A stretch of DNA of 6,319 nt from Planctomycetota bacterium (GTDB lineage Bacteria; Planctomycetota; Planctomycetia; Planctomycetales; Planctomycetaceae). Of the stretch, positions 1 to 6,272 are shown one piece after another. Positions within the stretch are counted from its first letter, which is position 1. Each line of letters begins with the position of its first letter. Both the position numbers and the translations under genes were made by a program. The notes beneath the pieces are model-generated. The model was not told the origin of the DNA and ran no database searches. It saw only the letters and a program-made list of their open reading frames with translations. The DNA lies in assembly GCA_026692825.1 (NCBI GenBank), contig JAPLOC010000088.1, positions 1 through 6,319 of the forward strand. Direction: 5' to 3'.

Positions 1-1
1 T

Positions 2-2320
2 GGGCTGTTGCTCGCGCCGCTGCTTGAAGAGCGAATGTGCACTTTCTCATTCGGAAACCGCTGGTATCGCGGACTGACTCGGCAAGATGTGGATGGCACA
101 TCGTTGTGGAGTCGTCGCAACTGGTCTCTTGCTGATCGCGATTTGTACCAACCATATCGCCGTGCCCACGGCCTATTTCGGCGCGCCGCAAGTTGGACAG
201 TCGATGCAATGCTCGGCAATGAACCGGCGAAAGAAAGCTCACTTGGGCCGGTAGCGGATTCTGCTGAATTCGGCGACGACTTGCTTCCGAACTTTGCAAA
301 TAAGTCATACTGGCAGTCATTCCCAAACATTGATCGAGTATTCTGGGCAAGTTTCGACCTTAAGCTCGCATTCCCGGCGGTTCGCGTCGACGTTCTTCGT
401 CAGGTAATGAAGTCCATTGTCGCGGATGTATTTCACGTTGCGATTCCAGGAATGATGGATTTGGCTTCATTTTTTCTGTCCGACAATCTGCGATTGTTCG
501 AAGTGTCGATTCGCCAACACCTGATGGATCGCGCCAACGTCGACATTTTAATAGACTACCTTTGCGATATGTTGGCCGAGATTCGCTATGTGCCGTTTGA
601 GGGCTCTGACGAACAGTTCTTTCCGAACGATCCTACGTCGCCAAACCCCAAGTTTCTACCGCTCGGCGATGGTGCATTGCACCCCGGACTTCCGACTGGG
701 CTTGCTGTGAGCGGACTGCTGTTAAACGTGTATTTACATTCAATTGATGAATCGATGGCAACATGGTTCACGCCTCGCCAATGGCCCACGCCAGCGGCAG
801 GACACCCAGCTGCGTTCCTGCGGTTCGCGGACGACATGGTTCTTCTGGCGGGATCGCCGAGTGTTTTGGTCGAAGGCATCGGCCTGTTAATGAATACCAT
901 TGAATCGGAAAGTTCGACCGGTGATCTGAATCTGCGAATGAATTGGGATAAGTCTCAGCCACAGAGCGTTGCCGACATGCTGACACGATACCGAAAGCCG
1001 TCGAAACGAACGAAGCCTACGCTTGCGGAATGGGTTCGCCGAAACAAGAACGCGAGTACATCATTATCGACAATTGAGCGAGACGCAATTACCGCGCAGA
1101 CACGGGGGCCATTTGTAACCGAATTGGTGGAGCGATTCAGCGATCTAGGTGCGGAAAAGCAAGTCGATTTGTTGCCGGAGCAGGCGAAAGTGCGGCTCGC
1201 ACGATTGCAAGAAATTGTTCTCCTCAAACCCGACGACTCTGTCGTCCCACGTGAGACGCAGCTCGTTTTCGCAGCGAACCACCTGGTCCGCGCGTGGCTT
1301 CCTGAGCAAGATCGTCAGACCGATTCCAGATTGCTCGCGGAAATCCGACGGTCCGTATCCGAGGCCATGCGCTGTGCGAGTGATAAGCCACGTCTCTGGC
1401 GTGCGGTCTGGCGCGCCGCAGTTCGCAGGCCGACCTGCGGGGAAGGCACTAATGAAGAACATCTTGAATTTGAAGATAACGCAGCCAGGAATTGGTTGCT
1501 CAGCATCGTTGGGAGGTTCGCGGAATCCGCCGACGCGAGGCGGTTTCAGCCACCAGGTGTTGAAACGGAATCGGAACCCGATCGCTGGTGCGGTGTTTGG
1601 CCGATGTACTCGTCATTTCAACGCGCTGCGATTTGGCGGACATTCGCCGCCGTGGTCCACGATGTGAATCGAAATGTGACGCGGCTTGCCGATGAGAGAG
1701 CGTTCGCTCCGCCACACTCATGGCTGTTTCGAAGTACTGATGAACAGTCTCTTGAGCGCATGGTGGATTGGTTGCCGGTAACTGCAAACGAATGTCTCGA
1801 AACTCTCTACGGCAGCTCAGACAGGCCATTGCCCATTTGGGAAAGCGATTCATTGGCCGTCGCCCTCATGTCATTGATAACTCGGTCCGCGGTTGTTGAG
1901 CACACCCCTAGTTTGTCAGAGAGTTTCGTGGAGGTTGTGCGCGGTCTGACTCGGCAACATCGCCCAAGTTGGCGGAAATTCGGAGATCGACTACGAGCGC
2001 GAGAAGTTTCCAACTCCCCAACATCGCTTTCCGAGTTGTTGATACTGGCTACCTCAACCGGATCCCACGACGCTGACGCCGCGCGAATTGTGGCGGCGAC
2101 AGCAACTTCGTCGCGTGATCTACTTCGGTTGATGAACGCGACAAAATGGAACAAATATGTCGTTACCCAGATTCGCGACGCGGCGATTGAGGTACTCTCC
2201 GAACACCCGCAGAGACTGGCTTCGGCTCGCGCGGCCGGACCAGTGGAAGTTCGGCGTGAATTGAATTGGTACCAAATCGCGCGACAGGCTTGGCTCGCAA
2301 GTGGAGGCCCAGGACAGTGA
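2..2320 (+). CDS. Reverse transcriptase, defence-associated (UG/DRT1-like), 5' truncated by window edge
   Basis: This is the RNA-directed DNA polymerase of a two-gene system. The frame is open from base 2. Residues are counted from the TTG at base 8. An SFGNR motif at 14-18 resembles the early conserved block of unknown-group (UG) RTs. Motif A is FDLKLAFP with Asp117 (bases 356-358). Motif B is GLPTGLAVSGLLLN (227-240). Motif C is FADD (273-276, bases 824-835), supplying two catalytic aspartates. Motif D is LRMNWDKS with Lys315. All key RT residues are therefore present. Residues from about 330 to 770 match no domain I recognise; they are rich in Arg, Ala, Leu and Trp and look helical. The early block lies so close to the edge that the true start is probably upstream, with perhaps tens to about 100 residues missing. 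The stop overlaps the start of the nitrilase gene. No maturase, integrase or RNase H domain is visible, and no retron RNA, so a defence-type RT is favoured over a group II intron or retroelement RT. Confidence 0.9.
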   Translation, partial: GLLLAPLLEERMCTFSFGNRWYRGLTRQDVDGTSLWSRRNWSLADRDLYQPYRRAHGLFRRAASWTVDAMLGNEPAKESSLGPVADSAEFGDDLLPNFANKSYWQSFPNIDRVFWASFDLKLAFPAVRVDVLRQVMKSIVADVFHVAIPGMMDLASFFLSDNLRLFEVSIRQHLMDRANVDILIDYLCDMLAEIRYVPFEGSDEQFFPNDPTSPNPKFLPLGDGALHPGLPTGLAVSGLLLNVYLHSIDESMATWFTPRQWPTPAAGHPAAFLRFADDMVLLAGSPSVLVEGIGLLMNTIESESSTGDLNLRMNWDKSQPQSVADMLTRYRKPSKRTKPTLAEWVRRNKNASTSLSTIERDAITAQTRGPFVTELVERFSDLGAEKQVDLLPEQAKVRLARLQEIVLLKPDDSVVPRETQLVFAANHLVRAWLPEQDRQTDSRLLAEIRRSVSEAMRCASDKPRLWRAVWRAAVRRPTCGEGTNEEHLEFEDNAARNWLLSIVGRFAESADARRFQPPGVETESEPDRWCGVWPMYSSFQRAAIWRTFAAVVHDVNRNVTRLADERAFAPPHSWLFRSTDEQSLERMVDWLPVTANECLETLYGSSDRPLPIWESDSLAVALMSLITRSAVVEHTPSLSESFVEVVRGLTRQHRPSWRKFGDRLRAREVSNSPTSLSELLILATSTGSHDADAARIVAATATSSRDLLRLMNATKWNKYVVTQIRDAAIEVLSEHPQRLASARAAGPVEVRRELNWYQIARQAWLASGGPGQ
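2303..2307 (+). promoter_or_regulatory. Ribosome binding site GGAGG that fixes the nitrilase start at GTG 2317
   Basis: A perfect GGAGG lies inside the last codons of the RT gene, nine bases before a GTG at 2317-2319 that is in frame with the nitrilase. That GTG shares bases with the RT stop codon TGA (2318-2320), forming GTGA. An earlier in-frame ATG at 2266 has no comparable ribosome binding site and would add 17 Arg-rich residues. The GTG is therefore the preferred start and implies translational coupling to the RT. Confidence 0.75.
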
Positions 2321-4080
2321 GAACGCTTCCTCAACTGCTTTGGAGTGATCTTGTAGTTCACTGTGATGGCAGCGGAGCGCCAATGCCGTGCGTGGTTCCC
2401 GCGATCGGTTTGCCATATCGAGTTGCCGCGTTTCTGCTGGCGGAAGGATTGCATCATGCAATTTCTGTTCCATCCAGAATGGAAGCGATTCATGTCTGGG
2501 GCATTCAAGCAAACTACTGGAAATTCGTCGTTGAGGGCCGTCGGTCCCAGTTTGATGTGCGACCATCGGCAGCAATTGGCCAATGTCGGCTTCAATTCTC
2601 CGAACTCAATCCAACCCTGCTTGAGTTGCGGCCATTCTCTGACTCTGCGATTCCGGCGCACGCCGCATATTCAATTGTTGACACCGTGGTCGGATCGGCG
2701 CCGAGCGAATTTATTGCCACTTGGCATCACGCCCTGTCTTTCATCACGGCCATCGATGGTTCTGAGCGAATCCTCGATCAAATCTGGGAATCCGCGCCGA
2801 GCGCTATTCCGTTTGACGAACGATGGTCAACTCGCAGTCGACTTCCGATGCCTCCAGTCGTTTGGCAGTGGCTCGAGGAGATGGCTCGCGTTGCCAGAAC
2901 TGGTCACGTCGATTCGTCCGACTGGAAAAAGCAAACTGATGACGTGCTTCAGAGCATTCAACATGAGTTGTCACAACAACCGATAGTACTCCCAGACGAG
3001 TTTCTGGCCGAACGCTGCGATGTCTCACTTGACACTCCCGATTCACCGGAGTTTTCGTGTGCCGTAGAGCGACGCGAGTTATCACCTCATCAGGCAAGAC
3101 CAAGTATCACGATTGACTTGCCACTTGCGGAAACGCTGACGGTGCGAATTGGTCAACTCACGTCACATACAGCCGATTTTTGGAATGGCTTTCCAGAAAG
3201 GTTTCCGCATTTGCGGCGATACCAGAGCCAACGTATCTATCGCCAAGTCACACAGGCATTTCAAAGCGAGGGAAACGGCGAAACCTGGGAATTTGCGGTT
3301 TTTCCTGAAGTTTGTCTGCCGTTTGAGGGCCGCCCCCGGTTCGAGCGACTGGCAGCCGAGTCTCGTCGAGGTGGCGTTATTGGTTGCCTGTGGCGTGAAA
3401 TCGCGTCGGCGGTCCAGCCATTTTGTCGTGAAATGATACCTTGCCGCTATTTCGTTAATGAGGCATTTCTGGCGATTCCGTTGCCGTCAACTGGACGCAT
3501 GGCTCCTGTTGTGCGATCATTCCTCATTCGCAAGCCGCTTCCCGCCAATAGTGAAATCGCATTGGCACGTCGCCTGTCGGAGATTGTGGGGCGCGATGAT
3601 GCATGGAACGTGTTACCGGGGCGCCGAGTATTTCGGTTTGTTCATCCGAGTTGGGGCGACTTCACTGTTGCCATCTGCTCCGATTTGTTAGATCCGGCGC
3701 CGTGGCGCTCTATGCGCGGACAACTGTTGCATATATTTTTATGCTCGTACAACAAGGATGTGTCGTTGTTTGATTCACTGACGTGGGTTCGTGCCTACGA
3801 GAATTTCGCAAATCTTGTCGCGACGAATTGTGGTACTTACGGGGGCTCTTTTGCCTGGAGTCCACGATCTGGCGAAAGCAAAGAACTTGCTCGCCTCCGA
3901 GGTACGGAGCTGTTTGTTCTTGCTGATGTCAAACTTCCGGTCCGGAGTCTTTTTGAACGACAACGGGACGGCACTGGATCAGCCATTACCACGGAGTTGC
4001 GCAAATGGAATGGTCCTCATGATCATGAGGAGCGAGTTGGATTTAAATCGCCACCGCCAGGTTTTCGTTCGCGAGAATAG
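2317..4080 (+). CDS. Carbon-nitrogen hydrolase (nitrilase) superfamily protein with a large N-terminal extension, partner of the RT
   Basis: The protein has 587 residues counted from GTG 2317. The nitrilase fold starts near residue 274 (LTVRIGQL, the first beta strand) and runs to about 555. The family's catalytic triad can be placed: Glu331 in FPEVCLP (bases 3307-3309), Lys406 in IRKPLP (3532-3534) and nucleophile Cys454 in AICSDLLDP (3676-3678). The later YGGSFAWSP segment also matches the superfamily. Such enzymes cleave or form C-N bonds in nitriles, amides or carbamoyl groups; the substrate here is unknown. Residues 1 to about 270 match nothing I recognise. They contain many Trp and no obvious membrane segment or signal peptide, so the protein is probably cytosolic. 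The gene overlaps the RT stop by GTGA. RT-nitrilase pairing is characteristic of DRT1/UG1 defence systems, normally as a fusion. A metabolic amidase is the alternative, but the coupling to the RT argues against it. Confidence 0.88.
   Translation: MRTLPQLLWSDLVVHCDGSGAPMPCVVPAIGLPYRVAAFLLAEGLHHAISVPSRMEAIHVWGIQANYWKFVVEGRRSQFDVRPSAAIGQCRLQFSELNPTLLELRPFSDSAIPAHAAYSIVDTVVGSAPSEFIATWHHALSFITAIDGSERILDQIWESAPSAIPFDERWSTRSRLPMPPVVWQWLEEMARVARTGHVDSSDWKKQTDDVLQSIQHELSQQPIVLPDEFLAERCDVSLDTPDSPEFSCAVERRELSPHQARPSITIDLPLAETLTVRIGQLTSHTADFWNGFPERFPHLRRYQSQRIYRQVTQAFQSEGNGETWEFAVFPEVCLPFEGRPRFERLAAESRRGGVIGCLWREIASAVQPFCREMIPCRYFVNEAFLAIPLPSTGRMAPVVRSFLIRKPLPANSEIALARRLSEIVGRDDAWNVLPGRRVFRFVHPSWGDFTVAICSDLLDPAPWRSMRGQLLHIFLCSYNKDVSLFDSLTWVRAYENFANLVATNCGTYGGSFAWSPRSGESKELARLRGTELFVLADVKLPVRSLFERQRDGTGSAITTELRKWNGPHDHEERVGFKSPPPGFRSRE
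4015..4030. repeat. Perfect 16-bp palindrome in the nitrilase 3' end
   Basis: CCTCATGATCATGAGG equals its own reverse complement. It lies within the last 22 codons of the nitrilase gene, where it encodes Pro-His-Asp-His-Glu-Glu. It could be a dimeric protein binding site or mere coincidence. There is no T tract after it. Confidence 0.5.
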
Positions 4081-4094
4081 CTGTAGTCGGCCCT

Positions 4095-4109
4095 GTGGCA
4101 AATTGCCAC
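4095..4109. terminator. Short hairpin after the RT-nitrilase operon, weak terminator candidate
   Basis: GTGGCA-AAT-TGCCAC forms a six-base-pair stem with a three-base loop, 14 bases after the nitrilase stop codon. It lacks a following T run on either strand, so it is not a classical intrinsic terminator. Its position at the operon end is the only reason to list it. It also lies beyond the 3' end of the - strand RayT relic. Confidence 0.3.
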
Positions 4110-4148
4110 GACCGCTCCCAGGAACACAAACGGGAGACATACCGACTC

Positions 4149-4551
4149 TCAAAACTTCTTCGGTCATCCAAGCGCCGGCAAACAGGACTCCCGGCCCAAA
4201 GCCTCGACGGCAGGACGCGTCCAGGCGTCGTTGCCGAATGGCCGACCACGCAGCACCGAATGACGCAATCGCTGCAAGTCGCCGCTCGAGAGCGGTTCGT
4301 TGACACGCTCCAACCACGCCGCATCGCGCGGCGCCCGCCTGTCACGCCAGAGCAGCGGGTCATCAGCGGACAACCAGCCGGGCAGGCTCGACCATTTCCA
4401 ATGTTCGGGAAACCCGACGCTGGGCGTCGTTCATCGCCGCCACAAAACCGTCGAAGTCCGCCGACTTGTGGAACACCGTCTCGCAGCGGTTCCCGCGATT
4501 CAAAGGGTGATGGATCATGCCGCCAACAGCGGCTCGAGCGGTCCGTGGCAT
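4149..4551 (-). pseudogene. REP-associated tyrosine transposase (RayT/TnpA_REP, Y1 family) relic with central deletion
   Basis: The reading starts at ATG 4551 with MPRTARAAVGGM followed by LNRGNRCETVFHKSADFDGFV, the typical N-terminus of this family. After NDAQRR (about 4414) it jumps, in another frame, to FPEHWKWSSLPGW starting at 4412 and continues through DAAWLERVNEPLS and VLRGRPFGNDAW, the typical C-terminal region. By comparison with the family, the middle of roughly 90 or more residues is gone, including the HxH metal site, the YCLMPNH block and the catalytic Tyr region. A second lesion is a TGA at 4164-4166 where the tail normally reads GRPKK; the codons after it still spell PKKF, so a CGA to TGA change is likely. 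Intact members are single-strand DNA transposases that mobilise REP hairpins. This copy cannot be active. Confidence 0.85.
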
Positions 4552-4582
4552 CCTCGCATGGTGGCCGACGCGAGTCTCCAGG

Positions 4583-5842
4583 TCAAGAACGCGCTATGTC
4601 CCCCTTTTCCCCCTCGACCGGGACAGCGTCGTCAAGTGGTGCCGACGGACTCAGACCGCAAAGCGCGAGACTTGACCGGACGCAAGTAAATTGAACCGAA
4701 AGAACGAGTCGGGGCAACAGTACCGGCTGGAAATCGGCTGAGTGGGGGCAAGAACTCTTTGATTTGGGCAGAGCCGTTGAGCTGATCTCTGGTCTGATTC
4801 GTTTCGAATTTCTCCGCCGATAGAAGCGCAGTCCGATTAGCATCGGAAGGCTCGAAACAGCTAAAACCCACGCTGGCGGCTCAGGGACGCCGGAAGTGGG
4901 CGATGCGATTTCGTTGATGTTGAGTCCGTAACCAATTCGGTTGCCCTGGGAGATCGCAAAAAATCCGGGCTCAACTGGGGCATGCGACACTTGCCCTCTA
5001 TCGTTCAATCCCCATGCGGCAATCGTCGTATCGCTTCGAATTGCCATTCCGGTAAACACGCCCCCCGCGATCTCAGTAAATCCCGTGCCTACAGGGGTGT
5101 TGCTCAGTGAGCCATTTGAGTTTTGACCCCAGGCGGCGATTGAACCATCAGTACGCAGCGCATAAGCCGAGAAAAGACTTGCGGCGATCGAGCTAAAGCC
5201 TGCTCCCGACGGACTGCCCGAAACCTGTCTGAAAGGGTCGAAGTCTCCCCAGGCTGCGATCGTTCCATCAGAGCGCAGTGCGTATCCGGTAATGTCGTAA
5301 GCGGCGACTGCGACGAACCCGGTTCCAGTTGGAGTTTTTGAAACAACGCTAAATCCGTCGTTTCCCCACGCCGCGATGGAGCCATCGGAACGTAGTGCCA
5401 GACTAAAGTACTCACTTGCTCGGACATCTGTGAATCCAGTTCCGGTGGGGGTCTGCGAAACTTGTCCATAGACGTCCGAGCCCCACGCCGCAATTGAGCC
5501 ATCCGGTCGTATTGCGTAGCCGGTATTTCCACCACCCCCAAGTTTAATAAATCCGGTTCCGGTGGGAACCTGTGACACTTCACCGTAATTGTCGTTCCCC
5601 CATGCTGCAATCGTTCCGTCGGACCTAATCGCCGCAGCGCCGGTGAGGAATCCTTGAATTGCGACGAAATCACCGCCCGTCGGAGCCGGCCGAACCACCT
5701 CACCCCACTGTACAATGTAGCCTGCCGGCGTTTGACAGGGGCCATAGAAGAATGTCAATGCGAAAACTACAAAAGGCATCCATCGCATGATGCGACCTGA
5801 ATGAACTGTGGGAGAAGTATGCTGTGAACGAAGCGATAGCAT
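4583..5842 (-). CDS. Exported RCC1-like seven-blade beta-propeller protein with PEP-CTERM signal and abnormal C-terminal tail
   Basis: The protein has 419 residues. A hydrophobic stretch at about 22-33 (MPFVVFALTFF) after a basic N-region indicates a Sec signal peptide. Residues 42-310 carry seven WG modules, with Trp at 46, 81, 120, 159, 198, 238 and 277, mostly as RxDG(S/T)IAAWG followed by PTGTGF. This is RCC1-like and consistent with a seven-bladed propeller. VPEP at 319-322, a hydrophobic helix and RFYRRR at 339-344 form a PEP-CTERM sorting signal, which normally directs exosortase processing and surface display. The signal should sit at the extreme C-terminus, yet the frame continues for 75 residues. 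The start at ATG 5842 is preferred because GAGGT (5849-5853 on the - strand) lies seven bases upstream. ATG 5788 (MRWMPF), with a weaker AGGT, is the alternative and gives a more ordinary signal peptide. The ligand or role is unknown. Confidence 0.85.
   Translation of the reverse strand: MLSLRSQHTSPTVHSGRIMRWMPFVVFALTFFYGPCQTPAGYIVQWGEVVRPAPTGGDFVAIQGFLTGAAAIRSDGTIAAWGNDNYGEVSQVPTGTGFIKLGGGGNTGYAIRPDGSIAAWGSDVYGQVSQTPTGTGFTDVRASEYFSLALRSDGSIAAWGNDGFSVVSKTPTGTGFVAVAAYDITGYALRSDGTIAAWGDFDPFRQVSGSPSGAGFSSIAASLFSAYALRTDGSIAAWGQNSNGSLSNTPVGTGFTEIAGGVFTGMAIRSDTTIAAWGLNDRGQVSHAPVEPGFFAISQGNRIGYGLNINEIASPTSGVPEPPAWVLAVSSLPMLIGLRFYRRRNSKRIRPEISSTALPKSKSSCPHSADFQPVLLPRLVLSVQFTCVRSSLALCGLSPSAPLDDAVPVEGEKGDIARS
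4597..4607 (-). repeat. AAAGGGGGACA motif upstream of the first RayT relic
   Basis: On the - strand AAAGGGGGACA lies 45 bases before the ATG of the RayT relic. A near copy, AAAGGGGACA, lies upstream of the second relic at 5988-5997, in the same orientation relative to its gene. It may be part of the element's end or of its 5' control region. It also falls inside the run-on 3' end of the propeller gene. Confidence 0.45.
4811..4888 (-). other. PEP-CTERM sorting signal segment of the propeller protein
   Basis: This stretch encodes VPEP, then PAWVLAVSSLPMLIGL as the membrane helix, then RFYRRR as the basic stop. These are the three parts of a PEP-CTERM signal in the right order. It is internal rather than terminal in the present reading frame. 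Confidence 0.8.
4913..5719 (-). repeat. Tandem 117-nt (39-residue) coding repeats of the propeller
   Basis: Seven modules follow one another. Spacing between the WG tryptophans is 35, 39, 39, 39, 40 and 39 residues. Similarity is clear in the protein and visible in the DNA, for example in the recurring codons for DGSIAAWG and PTGTGF. The first and last modules are the most degenerate. This suggests growth by duplication of a blade-sized unit. Confidence 0.8.
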
Positions 5843-5848
5843 CGCGAC

Positions 5849-5853
5849 ACCTC
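5849..5853 (-). promoter_or_regulatory. Ribosome binding site for the propeller gene
   Basis: GAGGT on the - strand lies seven bases (counted from the last G) before ATG 5842. This is the better of the two candidate ribosome binding sites and supports the longer N-terminus of the RCC1-like protein. Confidence 0.5.
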
Positions 5854-5879
5854 AGAGGTTTTCGAAATGTTCCAGTCTT

Positions 5880-5907
5880 TCTCGGGGCGTCCAACCCCCC
5901 GTCGAGA
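5880..5907. other. Imperfect stem-loop upstream of the propeller gene
   Basis: TCTCG plus GGG on the left pairs with CCC plus CGAGA on the right, with a two-base bulge (GT) on the right arm, giving eight base pairs. It lies 38-65 bases before ATG 5842 and would be in the 5' leader of the propeller mRNA if transcription starts upstream. There is no T tract. The remaining intergenic bases from 5843 to 5987 show no convincing promoter on either strand. Confidence 0.3.
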
Positions 5908-5987
5908 CTAGTTATCCCATGAAACGAATGCAAGTGTGAGATTCGCTCGAATTCCCACGGGGTGTTCCAGTTTAGAGCGAAGACGGT

Positions 5988-5997
5988 AAAGGGGACA
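5988..5997 (+). repeat. AAAGGGGACA motif upstream of the second RayT relic
   Basis: This is a near copy of the motif found before the first relic (4597-4607, opposite strand), differing by one G in the G run. It lies 18 bases before ATG 6016 and about 57 bases before the CTG that aligns with the usual start of the family (LARTVRIAPGG). Confidence 0.45.
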
Positions 5998-6015
5998 GGT
6001 CCAAATAAGCGCTTG

Positions 6016-6239
6016 ATGGCCGCTCTGCGGAAAAACGGCCCCCTGCGACGCGCCCTGGCGCGGACAGTCCGTATCGCTCCCGGCGGAATGGTGTTTCACG
6101 TCCTCAATCGTGGCGTGTGCAGACAACCGCTTTTCGGCAAGCACGACGACCTCGAGGCGTTCGAGGAAATCGTCGCCGAGACTCGCGACAAGTACGCCAT
6201 GCGAATCTGAGCCGACTGCTTGATGCCGAATCATTGGCG
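6016..6239 (+). pseudogene. Second REP-associated tyrosine transposase relic, N-terminal stub only
   Basis: The translation contains RTVRIAPGGM followed by VFHVLNRGV, then EAFEEIVAET and YAMRI. This is the N-terminus of the RayT subfamily with an RGVGR-type motif, distinct from the RGNR type of the first relic. At 6208-6210 a TGA stands where family members have a Cys codon (MRI-C-AYCLMPNH). The frame after the stop still reads ADCLMPNHW, so the stop arose within the gene. Homology ends right after NHW, at about 6237: the second His of the HxH metal site and everything beyond is absent. The family's usual start codon position holds CTG (6055), a possible further lesion; ATG 6016 is the nearest upstream start. 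The stub cannot encode an active transposase. Confidence 0.8.
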
Positions 6240-6247
6240 AAGTGGGG

Positions 6248-6272
6248 GCCACAGAACAACCTTTTCTGTGGC
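6248..6272. repeat. Nine-base-pair perfect hairpin at the break of the second RayT relic
   Basis: GCCACAGAA and TTCTGTGGC pair perfectly around a seven-base loop (CAACCTT). It begins about ten bases after the point where transposase homology stops. It could be a REP-like hairpin, which RayT proteins act upon, or a terminator-like structure, though no T tract follows. Bases 6273-6319 after it show nothing I recognise. Confidence 0.4.

Noticed and set aside
2266..2316. ATG 2266 as start of the nitrilase
   Set aside because: The GTG at 2317 has a GGAGG at ideal spacing and forms a GTGA overlap; the extra 17 residues are only the RT end read in another frame.
1807..2661. 284-residue open frame on the - strand across the RT-nitrilase junction
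   Set aside because: It is antisense to two well-supported genes, shows no motif and has the composition of a shadow frame.
3979..4317. Open - strand frames of about 100 residues overlapping the nitrilase end and the RayT relic
   Set aside because: They lack family features and lie in shifted frames of the RayT relic or antisense to the nitrilase; Arg, Cys and Gly richness is typical of shadow frames.
4913..5719. CRISPR-like array from regular spacing
   Set aside because: The periodicity is 117 nt, the whole unit is similar rather than repeat plus unique spacer, and it translates to WG blades.
5104..5745. 213-residue - strand frame within the propeller gene
   Set aside because: It is a repeat-driven shadow of the 117-nt tandem repeats; because 117 is divisible by three, all frames remain periodic and open.
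5908..5960. Sigma70-like promoter for the propeller gene (TTGCAT and TAACTA on the - strand)
   Set aside because: The spacing between these boxes is only about 13 bases and no better -35 lies at 16-18 bases.
5868..5971. Direct repeat TGTTCCAGT at 5868-5876 and 5963-5971
   Set aside because: Nine bases repeated once over 95 bp with no link to element ends; likely chance.
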